A stretch of 64,000 nt of DNA, from the NCBI RefSeq assembly GCF_020096995.1, contig NZ_CP083692.1:1860001-1924000 (forward strand), in the 5' to 3' direction. A program made the position numbers and the translations under genes. Position 1 is the stretch's first letter. The number at the start of each line of letters is the position of its first letter. Below are positions 16,891 through 24,845 of the stretch, piece after piece. The notes beneath the pieces are model-generated. The model had not been told where the DNA came from. It worked only from the letters and a program-made list of their open reading frames with translations, and did no database searches. The DNA comes from Leucobacter sp. Psy1. Lineage in GTDB: Bacteria > Actinomycetota > Actinomycetes > Actinomycetales > Microbacteriaceae.

Positions 16891-17802
16891 ATGCACCCCT
16901 CCGACCCGGCACCCCGGTCCATGCCCACGGCCGACTTCGTCGATGTCGGCGGCGCGATGATCGCGACGCGCGTACTCGAGCCGGCCGGATCCTCCGCTGG
17001 AGATGTCGTGCTCTGCCACGGTACTCCGTGGTCGTCGCAGGTCTGGCGCACCGTCGCCGCGACGCTGAGCCGAGGGTACCGGGTCTTCCTCTGGGATATG
17101 CCGGGGTACGGCGCATCCGCCAAGACGCCGGGGATCCCGCTCGATCTGCGCACCCAGGGGCGCCGCCTCGCCGAGCTGATCGCCGCATGGGGTCTGGATC
17201 GGCCGCACGTCGTCGCCCACGACGTGGGCGGCGCGGTCGCCCTCGGGGCGCACCTGCGTGAAGGGGTCGATTTCACCGATCTCTTCCTCTGGGACATTGT
17301 GACGCTCGATCCGTGGGGATCCCCGTTCTTCCGTCTGGTCGCCACGCACGCGGAGGTCTTCGCCCAGCTCCCGCCTGCACTGCACGCTGCGCTCGTGCGT
17401 GAGTACATCTCCGGGGCAGTCGCCCACGGCTTGCCGGAGGCGACGATCGCCGAACTGGCTCGTCCCTGGCTCGACCCGGATGGGCACCGGCTCGACCCGG
17501 ATGGGCACTGGCTCGACCCGGATGGGCAATCGGCGTTCTACCGGCAGATCGCGGCGCTTGACCCCGAGGACACGCGTCCGCTCGCCGACCGCCTCGAGAC
17601 CGTCCGCTGCCCGGTGCGGATCGGGTGGGGCGTCGAGGATCCGTGGATCCCGCTCGAGCAGGCGTACGAGCTGCAGCGAAGGATCCCCGGAACCCCGCGC
17701 GTCGTCGAGCTCGCGGGCGTATCGCACCTCGCTCCCGTCGAACGACCGGAAGAAGTCTCCGCCGCGCTCCTCGCCTGGTTCGCGGAGAGCCAGCAGAGCT
17801 GA
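16891..17802 (+). CDS. Alpha/beta hydrolase, haloalkane dehalogenase/epoxide hydrolase-like
   Basis: The 303-residue protein has the oxyanion motif LCHGTPWSSQVW, WDMPGYGAS, and the nucleophile elbow VAHDVGGAVAL with Asp as predicted nucleophile. This pattern is typical of haloalkane dehalogenases and epoxide hydrolases rather than serine esterases. A late HLAPVERPEEV supplies the catalytic histidine. In the cap region, three tandem copies of LDPDGH(R/W)-like heptads (17470-17532) arise from an exact 21-bp triplication. TATCGT lies 6 nt before the ATG at 16891. The substrate cannot be told. The SRPBCC gene follows after a gap that contains its own promoter. Confidence 0.87.
   Translation: MHPSDPAPRSMPTADFVDVGGAMIATRVLEPAGSSAGDVVLCHGTPWSSQVWRTVAATLSRGYRVFLWDMPGYGASAKTPGIPLDLRTQGRRLAELIAAWGLDRPHVVAHDVGGAVALGAHLREGVDFTDLFLWDIVTLDPWGSPFFRLVATHAEVFAQLPPALHAALVREYISGAVAHGLPEATIAELARPWLDPDGHRLDPDGHWLDPDGQSAFYRQIAALDPEDTRPLADRLETVRCPVRIGWGVEDPWIPLEQAYELQRRIPGTPRVVELAGVSHLAPVERPEEVSAALLAWFAESQQS
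17470..17532 (+). repeat. 21-bp in-frame tandem triplication inside the alpha/beta hydrolase gene
   Basis: Three head-to-tail units of 21 bp (17470-17490, 17491-17511, 17512-17532) share the core CTCGACCCGGATGGGCA. They differ only in the last bases of each unit. The units encode LDPDGHR, LDPDGHW and LDPDGQS. The near identity at DNA level suggests recent slippage. Each unit adds seven residues, so the reading frame stays open. Confidence 0.95.
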
Positions 17803-17845
17803 CACGCCCTCGATACCGGTCGACGCCGCGCCTACACTCGTGACC

Positions 17846-18313
17846 ATGACCGAGTCACTGACGCACGCCGAATCCATCCACGTGGCAGCCGATCCCGAGA
17901 CGGTGTACGCCACCGTCTCGGACGTCACCCGAACCGGCGAGTGGTCGCCGATCTGCCGCGAGTGCTGGTGGGACGCCGGCGACGGGCCGCGGGTCGGAGC
18001 CTGGTTCACCGGGCGGAACGTCACCCCTGACCGCGAGTGGCAGACCCGCAGTCAAGTGGTCGTCGCGGAACCTGGGCGGGCTTTCGGATGGAGCGTCGGA
18101 CCGGGGCGCGTGCTGTGGACCTACCTGATGGAAGCATCGGACGGCGGTACCACGCTCACCGAGACATGGGACTTCACGCCGGAAGGGCAGGCATTCTTCA
18201 TCGAGAAGTACGGCGACGACGCACCGGCTCAGGTCGCCGAACGCGAGGCGGCCGCCCGGAGCGGGATACCCGAGACGCTGGCCGCGATCAAGCGGGTCAT
18301 CGAGCGCGGATGA
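17846..18313 (+). CDS. SRPBCC (START-like) family protein
   Basis: The 155-residue protein shows the polyketide-cyclase/START-like pattern. It begins with TESLTHAESIHVAADPETVY, has EWSPICRECWW, then GTTLTETWDFTPEG and a long C-terminal helix ending AAIKRVIERG. Such proteins form a helix-grip pocket for hydrophobic ligands; no specific ligand can be named. The ATG at 17846 follows TACACT by 7 nt, so a leaderless mRNA is likely. An in-frame extension upstream would overlap the hydrolase gene and reads as low-complexity arginine/serine sequence, so it was rejected. Confidence 0.88.
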   Translation: MTESLTHAESIHVAADPETVYATVSDVTRTGEWSPICRECWWDAGDGPRVGAWFTGRNVTPDREWQTRSQVVVAEPGRAFGWSVGPGRVLWTYLMEASDGGTTLTETWDFTPEGQAFFIEKYGDDAPAQVAEREAAARSGIPETLAAIKRVIERG

Positions 18314-18412
18314 CCGTGCCATACTCGAGAGAGAGGTGCTGATCGTCGAGCGGCCCCGCCCCTCCGACTCAGCACCGGGCACAGTCCCAATTTCTGATGC
18401 GAAGGAGTCACG

Positions 18413-19474
18413 ATGAGAGCCGCACGCTACTACGACCGCAAGGACATCCGGATCGAGGATATCCCTGAGCCGGAACTCCAGCCGGGAACGGTCGCGATCG
18501 ATGTCGCCTGGTGCGGAATCTGCGGTACCGATCTGCACGAGTACCTCGAGGGGCCCATCTTCATCCCGCCGAAGGGGCACCCGCACCCCATCTCCGGTGA
18601 AGAGGCGCCGGTCACGATCGGGCACGAGTTCTCCGGGACGATCACGGCCCTCGGCGACGGCGTGACCGACCTCGAGGTCGGCCAGAACGTCGTGGTGGAG
18701 CCCTACATCATCGCCGATGACGTGGACACGAGCCCGGGGCAGGACTATCAGCTCTCGAAGGACATGAACTTCATCGGACTCGGCGGCCGCGGCGGCGGAC
18801 TCTCCGAGAAGATCGTCGTGGAACGCCGCTGGGTGCACCCGATCGGCGACATTCCGCTCGACCAGGCCGCACTCATCGAGCCCCTGTCGGTCGGCCACCA
18901 CGCGTTCGTCCGCTCGGGCGCTCAGGCCGGCCAGGTGGCCATCATCGGTGGTGCGGGACCGATCGGCCTTCTTACGGCGGCCGTGCTCCGTGCGGAGGGC
19001 CTCACGGTCTACATCTCGGAGCTCTCGGAGGCGCGCAAGCAGATGGCCCTCGACACCGGCGTGGCCGATGCCGTGCTCGACCCCCGCGAGGGCGACGTCG
19101 CGGAGAAGGTCAGGGAGCTCACGGGCGGCAAGGGCGCTGATGTCGGCTTCGAGTGCTCGTCGGTACCGGTCGTGCTCGACATGCTGCTGGACGCCGTGCG
19201 GCCGGGAGGCGTCATCGTGAACGTGTCGATCTGGGGCCACAAGCCTGAGGTCGACATGCCGAAGCTCGTACTCAAAGAGATCGACCTCCGCGGCACCATC
19301 GGCTACGCGGGAGACCACCCGGCGACCATCGAGCTCGTCCGGAGCGGCAAGCTCGACCTCGCGCCGTTCATCACGGGCAGGATCACCCTCGACGGCCTCG
19401 TGTCCGAGGGCTTCGACCAGCTGATCAACAACAACGAGCACCACGTCAAGATCATCGTCGATCCGAACGCCTGA
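18413..19474 (+). CDS. 2,3-butanediol dehydrogenase-type zinc alcohol dehydrogenase
   Basis: The 353-residue medium-chain dehydrogenase has CGICGTDLHEYLEGP (catalytic zinc Cys37), GHEFSG (His71, Glu72), Glu156 in ALIEPLSVGHHA, and the NAD-binding GGAGPIGL (179-186). The length and IFIPPKGHPHPISGE segment match (R,R)-2,3-butanediol dehydrogenases. The four structural-zinc cysteines usually found near residues 100-120 are missing. That stretch reads EPYIIADDVDTSPGQDYQL and has no cysteine. It probably interconverts acetoin and butanediol or a similar diol. GAAGGAG lies 7 nt before the ATG, and a strong hairpin follows the stop. Confidence 0.9.
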   Translation: MRAARYYDRKDIRIEDIPEPELQPGTVAIDVAWCGICGTDLHEYLEGPIFIPPKGHPHPISGEEAPVTIGHEFSGTITALGDGVTDLEVGQNVVVEPYIIADDVDTSPGQDYQLSKDMNFIGLGGRGGGLSEKIVVERRWVHPIGDIPLDQAALIEPLSVGHHAFVRSGAQAGQVAIIGGAGPIGLLTAAVLRAEGLTVYISELSEARKQMALDTGVADAVLDPREGDVAEKVRELTGGKGADVGFECSSVPVVLDMLLDAVRPGGVIVNVSIWGHKPEVDMPKLVLKEIDLRGTIGYAGDHPATIELVRSGKLDLAPFITGRITLDGLVSEGFDQLINNNEHHVKIIVDPNA

Positions 19475-19494
19475 CGCCGTCGGCAACGGCATCG

Positions 19495-19528
19495 TTCATC
19501 CCCTCGCGCGCGTTCGCGGGGGGATGAA
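19495..19528 (+). terminator. Rho-independent-like terminator after the butanediol dehydrogenase gene
   Basis: The arms TTCATCCCC (19495-19503) and GGGGATGAA (19520-19528) pair perfectly, and the CG-rich interior can extend the stem. TCGTTTCC follows. It starts 20 bp after the stop codon. Confidence 0.75.
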
Positions 19529-19579
19529 TCGTTTCCGGCGCGAGGACCCGCCGCCCTGGCGAAACAGGCACCCTCCTGC

Positions 19580-19605
19580 TATATTAGATGCAAACGCATA
19601 TAAAG
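19580..19605. promoter_or_regulatory. Imperfect palindrome upstream of the LLM/MarR/FMN-reductase operon
   Basis: TTAGATGCAAACGCATATAA (19584-19603) is an interrupted palindrome with the perfect core ATGC-AAAC-GCAT (19588-19599). It is AT-rich compared with its surroundings and overlaps -10-like TATATT (19580-19585). It ends 32 bp before the first gene of an operon that encodes a MarR regulator, so it is the likely MarR operator. Confidence 0.65.
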
Positions 19606-19635
19606 CGACCGACGCGGAAGCGAGAGGATCACATC

Positions 19636-20826
19636 ATGGAATTCGGAGTATTCAGCGTCAGCGACGTCACCCGCGACCCCCAGAGTGGCGAGACCCCGAG
19701 CGAGGCAGAGCGCATCCAGGCGCTCGCGACCATCGCCAAGCACACCGAGGAGGTGGGCCTCGACGTCTTCGCCGTCGGCGAGCACCACAACCCGCCCTTC
19801 TTCTCCTCCAGCCCGACGACGTTCCTCGCGTACATCGCCGCGCAGACCGAGCGGCTGAAGCTGAGCACCAGCACGACGCTCATCACGACCAACGATCCGG
19901 TGCGGCTCGCAGAAGAATACGCGATGCTGCAGCACCTGTCCGGCGGACGCATGGACCTCATGCTCGGACGCGGCAACACGGCACCGGTCTACCCCTGGTT
20001 CGGCAAGGACATCCGCAGCGCCCTGCCGCTCGCGCTCGAGAACTACAACCTGCTGCATCGCCTGTGGCGCGAAGACTCGGTGGACTTCGACGGCAAGTTC
20101 CGCACGCCGCTCCAGGGCTTCACGAGCACGCCCCGGCCGCTCGACGATGTCCCGCCGTTCGTCTGGCACGGATCCATCCGCACCCCCGAGATCGCCGAGC
20201 AGGCCGCGTACTACGGCGACGGCTTCTTCTCGAACCACATCTTCGCGCCGAGCGAGCACTCGCTGCGGTTGATCAACTTCTACCGTCAGCGCTTCGAGCA
20301 CTACGGGCACGGCCTGGCGAAGAACGCGATCGTGGGCCTGGGCGGGCAGACGTTCATCGCCCACAACTCGCAGGACGCCATCGACCAGTTCCGCCCCTAC
20401 TTCAACGAGGCCCCGGTCTACGGGCACGGTCCGCGCATGGAGGATTTCATGCAGCAGACCCCGTTGAGCGTCGGCAGCCCCCAGCAGATCATCGACAAGA
20501 CGCTGTCGTTCCGCGACATCTTCGGCGACTACCAGCGCCAGATGTTCCTGATCGATCACGCGGGTCTGCCGCTGAAGACGGTGCTCGAGCAGCTCGACCT
20601 GCTGGGCGAGCACGTCGTGCCGGTGCTCCGTCGCGAGCTCGCGGCACTCCGGGACCCGGAGGTTCGCGAGACCGCCCCCACGCACGGCGAGCTCGTGAAG
20701 GCCAAGTACGGCGACCAGGCTCCGCGGCAGCCGCGTCCTGGCGCGAACCGCGGTGACAACGTCACGGGCGGCTCCCCGTACATCGACGCCCCCGCGAATA
20801 CTCCCGCCTCGGCGCACCAGCACTGA
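19636..20826 (+). CDS. LLM class flavin-dependent monooxygenase, CE1758 family
   Basis: The 396-residue protein starts MEFGVFSVSDVTRDPQSGE and has the luciferase-like barrel with VGEHHNPPFFSSSPTT, ARLAEEYAMLQHLSGGR-type helix and LMLGRGNT. These features match the bacterial luciferase/CE1758 family, which uses reduced FMN supplied by a partner. That partner (CE1759-type FMN reductase) lies two genes downstream, with a MarR regulator between. The oxidised substrate is unknown. The ATG at 19636 follows GAGAGGAT; an in-frame ATG at 19588 would lie inside the palindromic operator. The C-terminal tail is Pro/Ala-rich. Confidence 0.92.
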   Translation: MEFGVFSVSDVTRDPQSGETPSEAERIQALATIAKHTEEVGLDVFAVGEHHNPPFFSSSPTTFLAYIAAQTERLKLSTSTTLITTNDPVRLAEEYAMLQHLSGGRMDLMLGRGNTAPVYPWFGKDIRSALPLALENYNLLHRLWREDSVDFDGKFRTPLQGFTSTPRPLDDVPPFVWHGSIRTPEIAEQAAYYGDGFFSNHIFAPSEHSLRLINFYRQRFEHYGHGLAKNAIVGLGGQTFIAHNSQDAIDQFRPYFNEAPVYGHGPRMEDFMQQTPLSVGSPQQIIDKTLSFRDIFGDYQRQMFLIDHAGLPLKTVLEQLDLLGEHVVPVLRRELAALRDPEVRETAPTHGELVKAKYGDQAPRQPRPGANRGDNVTGGSPYIDAPANTPASAHQH

Positions 20827-20839
20827 CCCCGCGCCGACC

Positions 20840-21307
20840 ATGCAGACGACGAGATGGGATGTCCGCGCCACGAGCGACGCGTGGGAAGCGGTCATGACGG
20901 CGCACGCGCGACTGGTGACCAGTTTCAGCAGCGAGGGGATCTTCACGGAGCTGAGCATGCGCGAGTACGACGTGCTCTACACCCTCTCGAAACAGGACGA
21001 ACCGATGCGCCTCAGCGACCTGCGCGACAGCGTGCTGCTCAGCCAGCCGGCGCTCTCCCGCCTGGTGGATCGACTCGTTGAGCGCGGACTCCTGGAGCGC
21101 TGCACCAACGATCAGGATCGCCGCGCCCTGAGCATCTCCCTCTCTGACGCGGGGCGGCACCTCCAGCGCGAGGTCGGGCGCGCGCACGCCCTCAGCGTGG
21201 CGCGCGAGCTGAGCGCCGCCCTCGATCCCGCGGAGGTCGATGAGCTTCACCGGTTGGCGGCAAAGCTCGCGAACCACCCCAGACAGCACGCACGAAAGGA
21301 GCGGTGA
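20840..21307 (+). CDS. MarR family transcriptional regulator
   Basis: The 155-residue protein has the winged helix of MarR: LSMREYDVLYTLSKQ, MRLSDLRDSVLLSQPALSRL as recognition region, and the wing LERCTNDQDRRALSISLSD. It lies between the LLM monooxygenase and the FMN reductase in one operon, starting 13 bp after the first gene and ending 1 bp before the next. It most likely represses this operon from the palindrome at 19584-19603 and responds to the substrate or a redox-active compound. The ATG at 20840 begins the family-typical N terminus; longer readings run into the LLM gene. Confidence 0.92.
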   Translation: MQTTRWDVRATSDAWEAVMTAHARLVTSFSSEGIFTELSMREYDVLYTLSKQDEPMRLSDLRDSVLLSQPALSRLVDRLVERGLLERCTNDQDRRALSISLSDAGRHLQREVGRAHALSVARELSAALDPAEVDELHRLAAKLANHPRQHARKER

Positions 21308-21308
21308 C

Positions 21309-21974
21309 ATGATGACACCGCAGAACAAGCAGCTGGCCGTCGTGTCGGCCGGCACGAGCGACCCGTCGAGCACCGCGCTCCTCGCACAGCGCGCGAGCGC
21401 CCAGGTCGTGAGCCGCGCGACGGAACAGAACATGCACCTGACGAGCTCCACGATTGAACTGCGCACCCTTGCCAGGGACATCGCCGACGCGATGGTGACT
21501 CAGTTCGTCTCCCCGGCGCTCCAGGACGCGCTGGATCTCGTCCGCGACGCCGACGCGCTGATCGTGGCGACCCCGGTGTACAAGGCCGGGCCGAGCGGCC
21601 TGCTGACCTCGTTCTTCCAGGTGCTCGACACCGACGTGCTCATCGGCACCCCCGTGATGCTCGCGGCAACGGCCGGCACTCCGCGCCACGCCCTTGTGGT
21701 CGACGACCAGCTCAGGGGCCTGTTCGCCTACATGCGCACCGTCACGGTGCCGACGTCGCTCTTCGCGACGCCTGAGGACTGGTCGGCCGGACTCGGCGAT
21801 CGCATCGACCGCGCCACGACCGAGCTGCTTGCGCTCGTGACCGGAGGATTCAAGAGCACGATCCGCGACGCCGCTTGGAGCAACTACTCGCACAGCTTCG
21901 GCAGCGCCGGTGGCGCGGAAGTGGGCATCGACCTCAACAGCGATCTCATGCGGCTCGCGACGGGCAACGCCTGA
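21309..21974 (+). CDS. NAD(P)H-dependent FMN reductase, CE1759 family
   Basis: The 221-residue protein starts MMTPQNKQLAVVSAGTSDPS and has the flavodoxin-like pattern SAGTSDPSST (phosphate loop) and ALIVATPVYKAGPSGLLTSF, as in MsuE/SsuE-type reductases. It is the predicted source of reduced flavin for the LLM monooxygenase at 19636. Such paired genes are known as the CE1758/CE1759 duo. AAAGGAG lies about 8 nt before the ATG, inside the end of marR, which points to coupled translation. A second ATG follows directly (codon 2), so the exact start may differ by one codon. Confidence 0.92.
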   Translation: MMTPQNKQLAVVSAGTSDPSSTALLAQRASAQVVSRATEQNMHLTSSTIELRTLARDIADAMVTQFVSPALQDALDLVRDADALIVATPVYKAGPSGLLTSFFQVLDTDVLIGTPVMLAATAGTPRHALVVDDQLRGLFAYMRTVTVPTSLFATPEDWSAGLGDRIDRATTELLALVTGGFKSTIRDAAWSNYSHSFGSAGGAEVGIDLNSDLMRLATGNA

Positions 21975-22177
21975 CCCGAAGCTTGTCGATCCCGCCGAGC
22001 GTCGTTTACCCTGGTGTCGGCGGCACACGTCGCCGGGTGCACTTCCACGCAAGGGTCGCGTGAATCATCGCGGAGAGGCCTGATCGTTTCAGGACATGTC
22101 TGGATGGGGTGCGGCGCAGGTACGCGCCGAACTTCAGAGCGCCGACGCGCACCGTCGGCTGACCGAAAGGACATGAT

Positions 22178-22531
22178 ATGCCCACGAAAGACGAGAAGAA
22201 CCTCACTCAGGTCCTCGACAAGATCGCGAAGATCGACGAACCGCGACGGTCGGTCATGCAGCACGTACACGAGATCATCCTCGCGGCGGCTCCTGGTCTG
22301 AAGCCCAGGATCTGGTACGGAATGCCCGCCTACGCCCTGTCGGCGAGCACCCCCGCCCTCGTGACGCTGCGCAGCGACGAACGTCTGAATCTCGCCCTCA
22401 CGGAGAAGGCCGAGTTGCGCCCCGCCGGCGGCGCGGACGGCTCGTTGATGCCCGGTGCGTGGTACTTCGAGGAGATCGACGAGGCAGCTGAGCGACGCAT
22501 TACGGAGATCGTCCGAGCTGTCGCGGCCTGA
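22178..22531 (+). CDS. DUF1801 domain protein
   Basis: The 117-residue protein has the YdhG/DUF1801 pattern: RSVMQHVHEIILAAAPGLKP, IWYGMPAYAL and a C-terminal ITEIVRAVAA helix. Related small proteins are of the SufE/frataxin-like fold and their function is mostly unknown. AAAGGA lies 7 nt before the ATG. The 203 bp upstream (21975-22177) hold no further gene that I can see. Confidence 0.9.
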   Translation: MPTKDEKNLTQVLDKIAKIDEPRRSVMQHVHEIILAAAPGLKPRIWYGMPAYALSASTPALVTLRSDERLNLALTEKAELRPAGGADGSLMPGAWYFEEIDEAAERRITEIVRAVAA

Positions 22532-22599
22532 GCGCACCGTCGAGTCCCCGCCCGCGCCTTCCGGGGGCGGGGACTCGATGCCTCAGGCCGACGCTCCGG

Positions 22600-23397
22600 T
22601 CAGTTCCACTCGGCTCCGGCCGGATCGACCCCGTGCTGTGAGGCATTGGCGTCGACTATGGTCTTCAGCCAGGCCGCGAGCCCAGCGCCTCGCTCCTCGT
22701 AGTACGAGGTGAACCGTGGATCCTCGACGTATCCGCGTGCGATGAGCACGTGCTTCGCGTGAGTGACGGGGAAGAACCCGGAGAGCAGTTCGCGGTGTTG
22801 CTCGGCGAGCGCGTTCGCTTCAGCCGATCCAGGCTCGACCCCCTGCTGCATCGCCTCGACGAGTCGCGCCTCGCAGGCGGTGGTCTGCTCTCGCAGCGCC
22901 TCCCAGTCGCTCCGGCTCATGGCGGCAGATGTCCGGGCGCTGGTCTCCCAGTCGTCCGTCCCCTCCCACTTCTGCTCAGCCTCAGCCTGGTAGGCGGGGA
23001 ACGCGGCATCGTCGAGAATCTGGGCTATCTCGGCGACGCTCAGCTGGTTGTTGGTCATGGCATCCTCCAGGAGCTCATCAAGGGCTCGCACCATCCGGTG
23101 GAGCTCGGTTTCTTTCTGCATGAGCAGGTCTCGCTGGTGACGCAGATGTGAAACGCGATCCTCATCGTTGGCGAGCGCACCGGCAATCGCTTCGAGGCTC
23201 ATGCCGGTGGCCCGGTAGATGATGATTTGCTGGATCCGGGCGACGTCGCCGTCGGAGTACAACCGGTAGTTCGACCGGCTGCGCTCCGATGGCACCGCCA
23301 ATCCGCGTTCCTCCCAGTGGTGCAGCGTGCGCACGGACAGTCCGAGGAGGTCGGCGACCTCTCCGATCGTGCGCAGCTGCCCCTCGTCCTTGCTCAT
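22600..23397 (-). CDS. MerR family regulator with TipAS-type ligand domain
   Basis: The 265-residue protein has the MerR winged helix (LRTIGEVADLLGLSVRTLHH, then SNYRLYSDGDVARIQQI), a dimerisation coiled coil, and a C-terminal helical domain with FPVTHAKHVLIARGYVEDPRF as in TipA. TipA-type proteins bind thiopeptides and similar drugs and activate their own promoter. A perfect palindrome CCTCACG-TCG-CGTGAGG sits 15 bp upstream of the start, between a TTGACC -35 and the gene, as expected for MerR-type autoregulation. I chose the ATG at 23397 because GGAGGG lies 8 nt upstream. Confidence 0.92.
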   Translation of the reverse strand: MSKDEGQLRTIGEVADLLGLSVRTLHHWEERGLAVPSERSRSNYRLYSDGDVARIQQIIIYRATGMSLEAIAGALANDEDRVSHLRHQRDLLMQKETELHRMVRALDELLEDAMTNNQLSVAEIAQILDDAAFPAYQAEAEQKWEGTDDWETSARTSAAMSRSDWEALREQTTACEARLVEAMQQGVEPGSAEANALAEQHRELLSGFFPVTHAKHVLIARGYVEDPRFTSYYEERGAGLAAWLKTIVDANASQHGVDPAGAEWN

Positions 23398-23412
23398 GAG
23401 TCCACCCTCCTG

Positions 23413-23435
23413 CCTCACGTCGCGTGAGGGTCAAG
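23413..23435 (-). promoter_or_regulatory. MerR-type operator and promoter of the TipA-like gene
   Basis: The 17-bp perfect palindrome CCTCACG-TCG-CGTGAGG spans 23413-23429. On the minus strand TTGACC overlaps its upstream edge (23430-23435 region) as -35. The long spacer that would follow is characteristic of MerR-activated promoters. The Streptomyces tipA promoter carries a closely similar CTCACGTCACGTGAGG-like element (recalled from literature knowledge). Confidence 0.75.
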
Positions 23436-23514
23436 TCTGCATCGACATTCCCGTGATCGGACCCACGTTCCCGTGATCAGATGCGGACCGAAACGACCCG
23501 CCTATACTGTCACC

Positions 23515-23886
23515 ATGCCGAGTCGACTCGCTCAGATCGCCATTTCTGCACAAAACCCGCAAGTAGTAGCGGAGTTCTGGTGCGCGGTGCTGGGTTGGGT
23601 CGTGCACGAGGTCGAGGCCGGTGTCGTGTGGTGCATCGGGCCCGCTGATGGGAGTTGGCCGGGTATCGACGTCGGCCCGACCCCGGAGCACAAAACTGGG
23701 AAGAACCGCTTACACCTCGACGTGCGTGCAGACGGGGTGAGTACCGAGGAAGAACTCCAGCGGCTCCTCGCGCTCGGCGCGTATCGGGTCGATGTCGGAC
23801 AGGATCCCAGCGTAACGTGGACCGTCCTTGCCGACCCCGAGGGGAACGAGTTCTGCCTCCTGGGTGGCACGGTGCAGGAACAGTGA
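23515..23886 (+). CDS. VOC family protein (glyoxalase-like)
   Basis: The 123-residue protein has MPSRLAQIAISAQNPQVVAE, FWCAVLGWVVHEVEAG, NRLHLDVRADG with a possible metal His, and VLADPEGNEFCLLGG. This matches the Glyoxalase_6-like VOC subgroup that is common in actinobacteria and has no assigned substrate. TATACT lies 6 nt before the ATG at 23515, so the transcript should be leaderless. It diverges from the TipA-like regulator, which may control it. It converges with mutM. Confidence 0.88.
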   Translation: MPSRLAQIAISAQNPQVVAEFWCAVLGWVVHEVEAGVVWCIGPADGSWPGIDVGPTPEHKTGKNRLHLDVRADGVSTEEELQRLLALGAYRVDVGQDPSVTWTVLADPEGNEFCLLGGTVQEQ

Positions 23887-23897
23887 TCCCGGTCGCC

Positions 23898-24839
23898 TCA
23901 GCGATCGCCGCGTAACCGGAGCGCTTCGGAGCGCCTCCGCTGGCACCTCGGGCAGAAGTGCGTTGCCCGCCCGCCGAGCACGATGCGTTTCATGGGCGTA
24001 CCGCACCGGTGGCACGGCTCCCCTGTCCGCCCGTAGGCGTGCAGCGAGTGCGCGAAGTAGCCCGCCTGGCCGTTCACGTTCACGTATTGGGCGTCGAAGC
24101 TGGTGCCGCCCTCCGCCAGCGCCTGCGCGAACACGTCGCGCAGCGACGCGAGCAGGAGCGCCCGCTTCCCCGTACTGAGCGCGACGCCGGGCGTCAACGG
24201 GTGCACGCGGGCGCGCCACAGAGCCTCGTCTGCGTAGATGTTGCCGACGCCGCTCAGCAGCGTCTGGTCGAGCAGTGCCGCCTTCACCGGGGTGCGGCGC
24301 TCCCCCAGCACGCGCACGAACCGGGCGTCGTCGAAGTGCGGGTCGAGCGGGTCCCTGGCGATGTGGGTGGCTTGGGCCGGAATCAGGTCCGGGCCATCCG
24401 AGACGAGGCCGTCGATCGCGAGGGATCCGAAGAGCCGCTGATCCGCGAAGTCGACGCGCAGTTCTCCGTGCACGGGGTGCTCGATCCAGAGTCGCGCTCG
24501 CACGTGCCGGTCGTCCGGCGCCTCGTGGGCGCGGAGCAGCAGCTGGCCGCTCATCCCGAGGTGCACGAGCAACGCTTCGCCCGTGCCGCCGACGGCGAAC
24601 GGCACCCACATGAACTTTCCGCGCCGCCGCGGGGCGGCGAGCGTCGCACCGGTCAGACGGCGCTCGAAGTCGACTCGACGGCGCGCCCCCTCATCGGCGG
24701 TGAGGGTGACGCCGTGACTCGACTCGAGGTGCCGCTTCAGCGCACGCGGGTCACGCACATCGACCGCGACGACGCGTGCGCCGTCGACCGCCGGCGCGAT
24801 CCCCGCGCGGACGACCTCGACCTCGGGAAGCTCGGGCAC
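23898..24839 (-). CDS. mutM: Formamidopyrimidine-DNA glycosylase
   Basis: The 313-residue enzyme starts MPELPEVEVVRAGI, which gives the catalytic Pro and Glu after Met removal. It has a helix-two-turn-helix (LLDQTLLSGVGNIYADEALW) and a C-terminal zinc finger (CHRCGTPMKR, then CPRCQ). It removes 8-oxoguanine and other oxidised bases and cuts abasic sites. It lies 6 bp after rnc in the conserved rpmF-rnc-mutM order. In related genomes smc commonly follows directly; here an accessory block separates them. Confidence 0.96.
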   Translation of the reverse strand: MPELPEVEVVRAGIAPAVDGARVVAVDVRDPRALKRHLESSHGVTLTADEGARRRVDFERRLTGATLAAPRRRGKFMWVPFAVGGTGEALLVHLGMSGQLLLRAHEAPDDRHVRARLWIEHPVHGELRVDFADQRLFGSLAIDGLVSDGPDLIPAQATHIARDPLDPHFDDARFVRVLGERRTPVKAALLDQTLLSGVGNIYADEALWRARVHPLTPGVALSTGKRALLLASLRDVFAQALAEGGTSFDAQYVNVNGQAGYFAHSLHAYGRTGEPCHRCGTPMKRIVLGGRATHFCPRCQRRRSEALRLRGDR

Positions 24840-24845
24840 CGGTGC

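Noticed and set aside
17855-19492. A 545-codon minus-strand frame opposite the SRPBCC and butanediol dehydrogenase genes
   Set aside because: The plus strand carries two recognised proteins with promoters and ribosome-binding sites; the minus-strand frame is a shadow.
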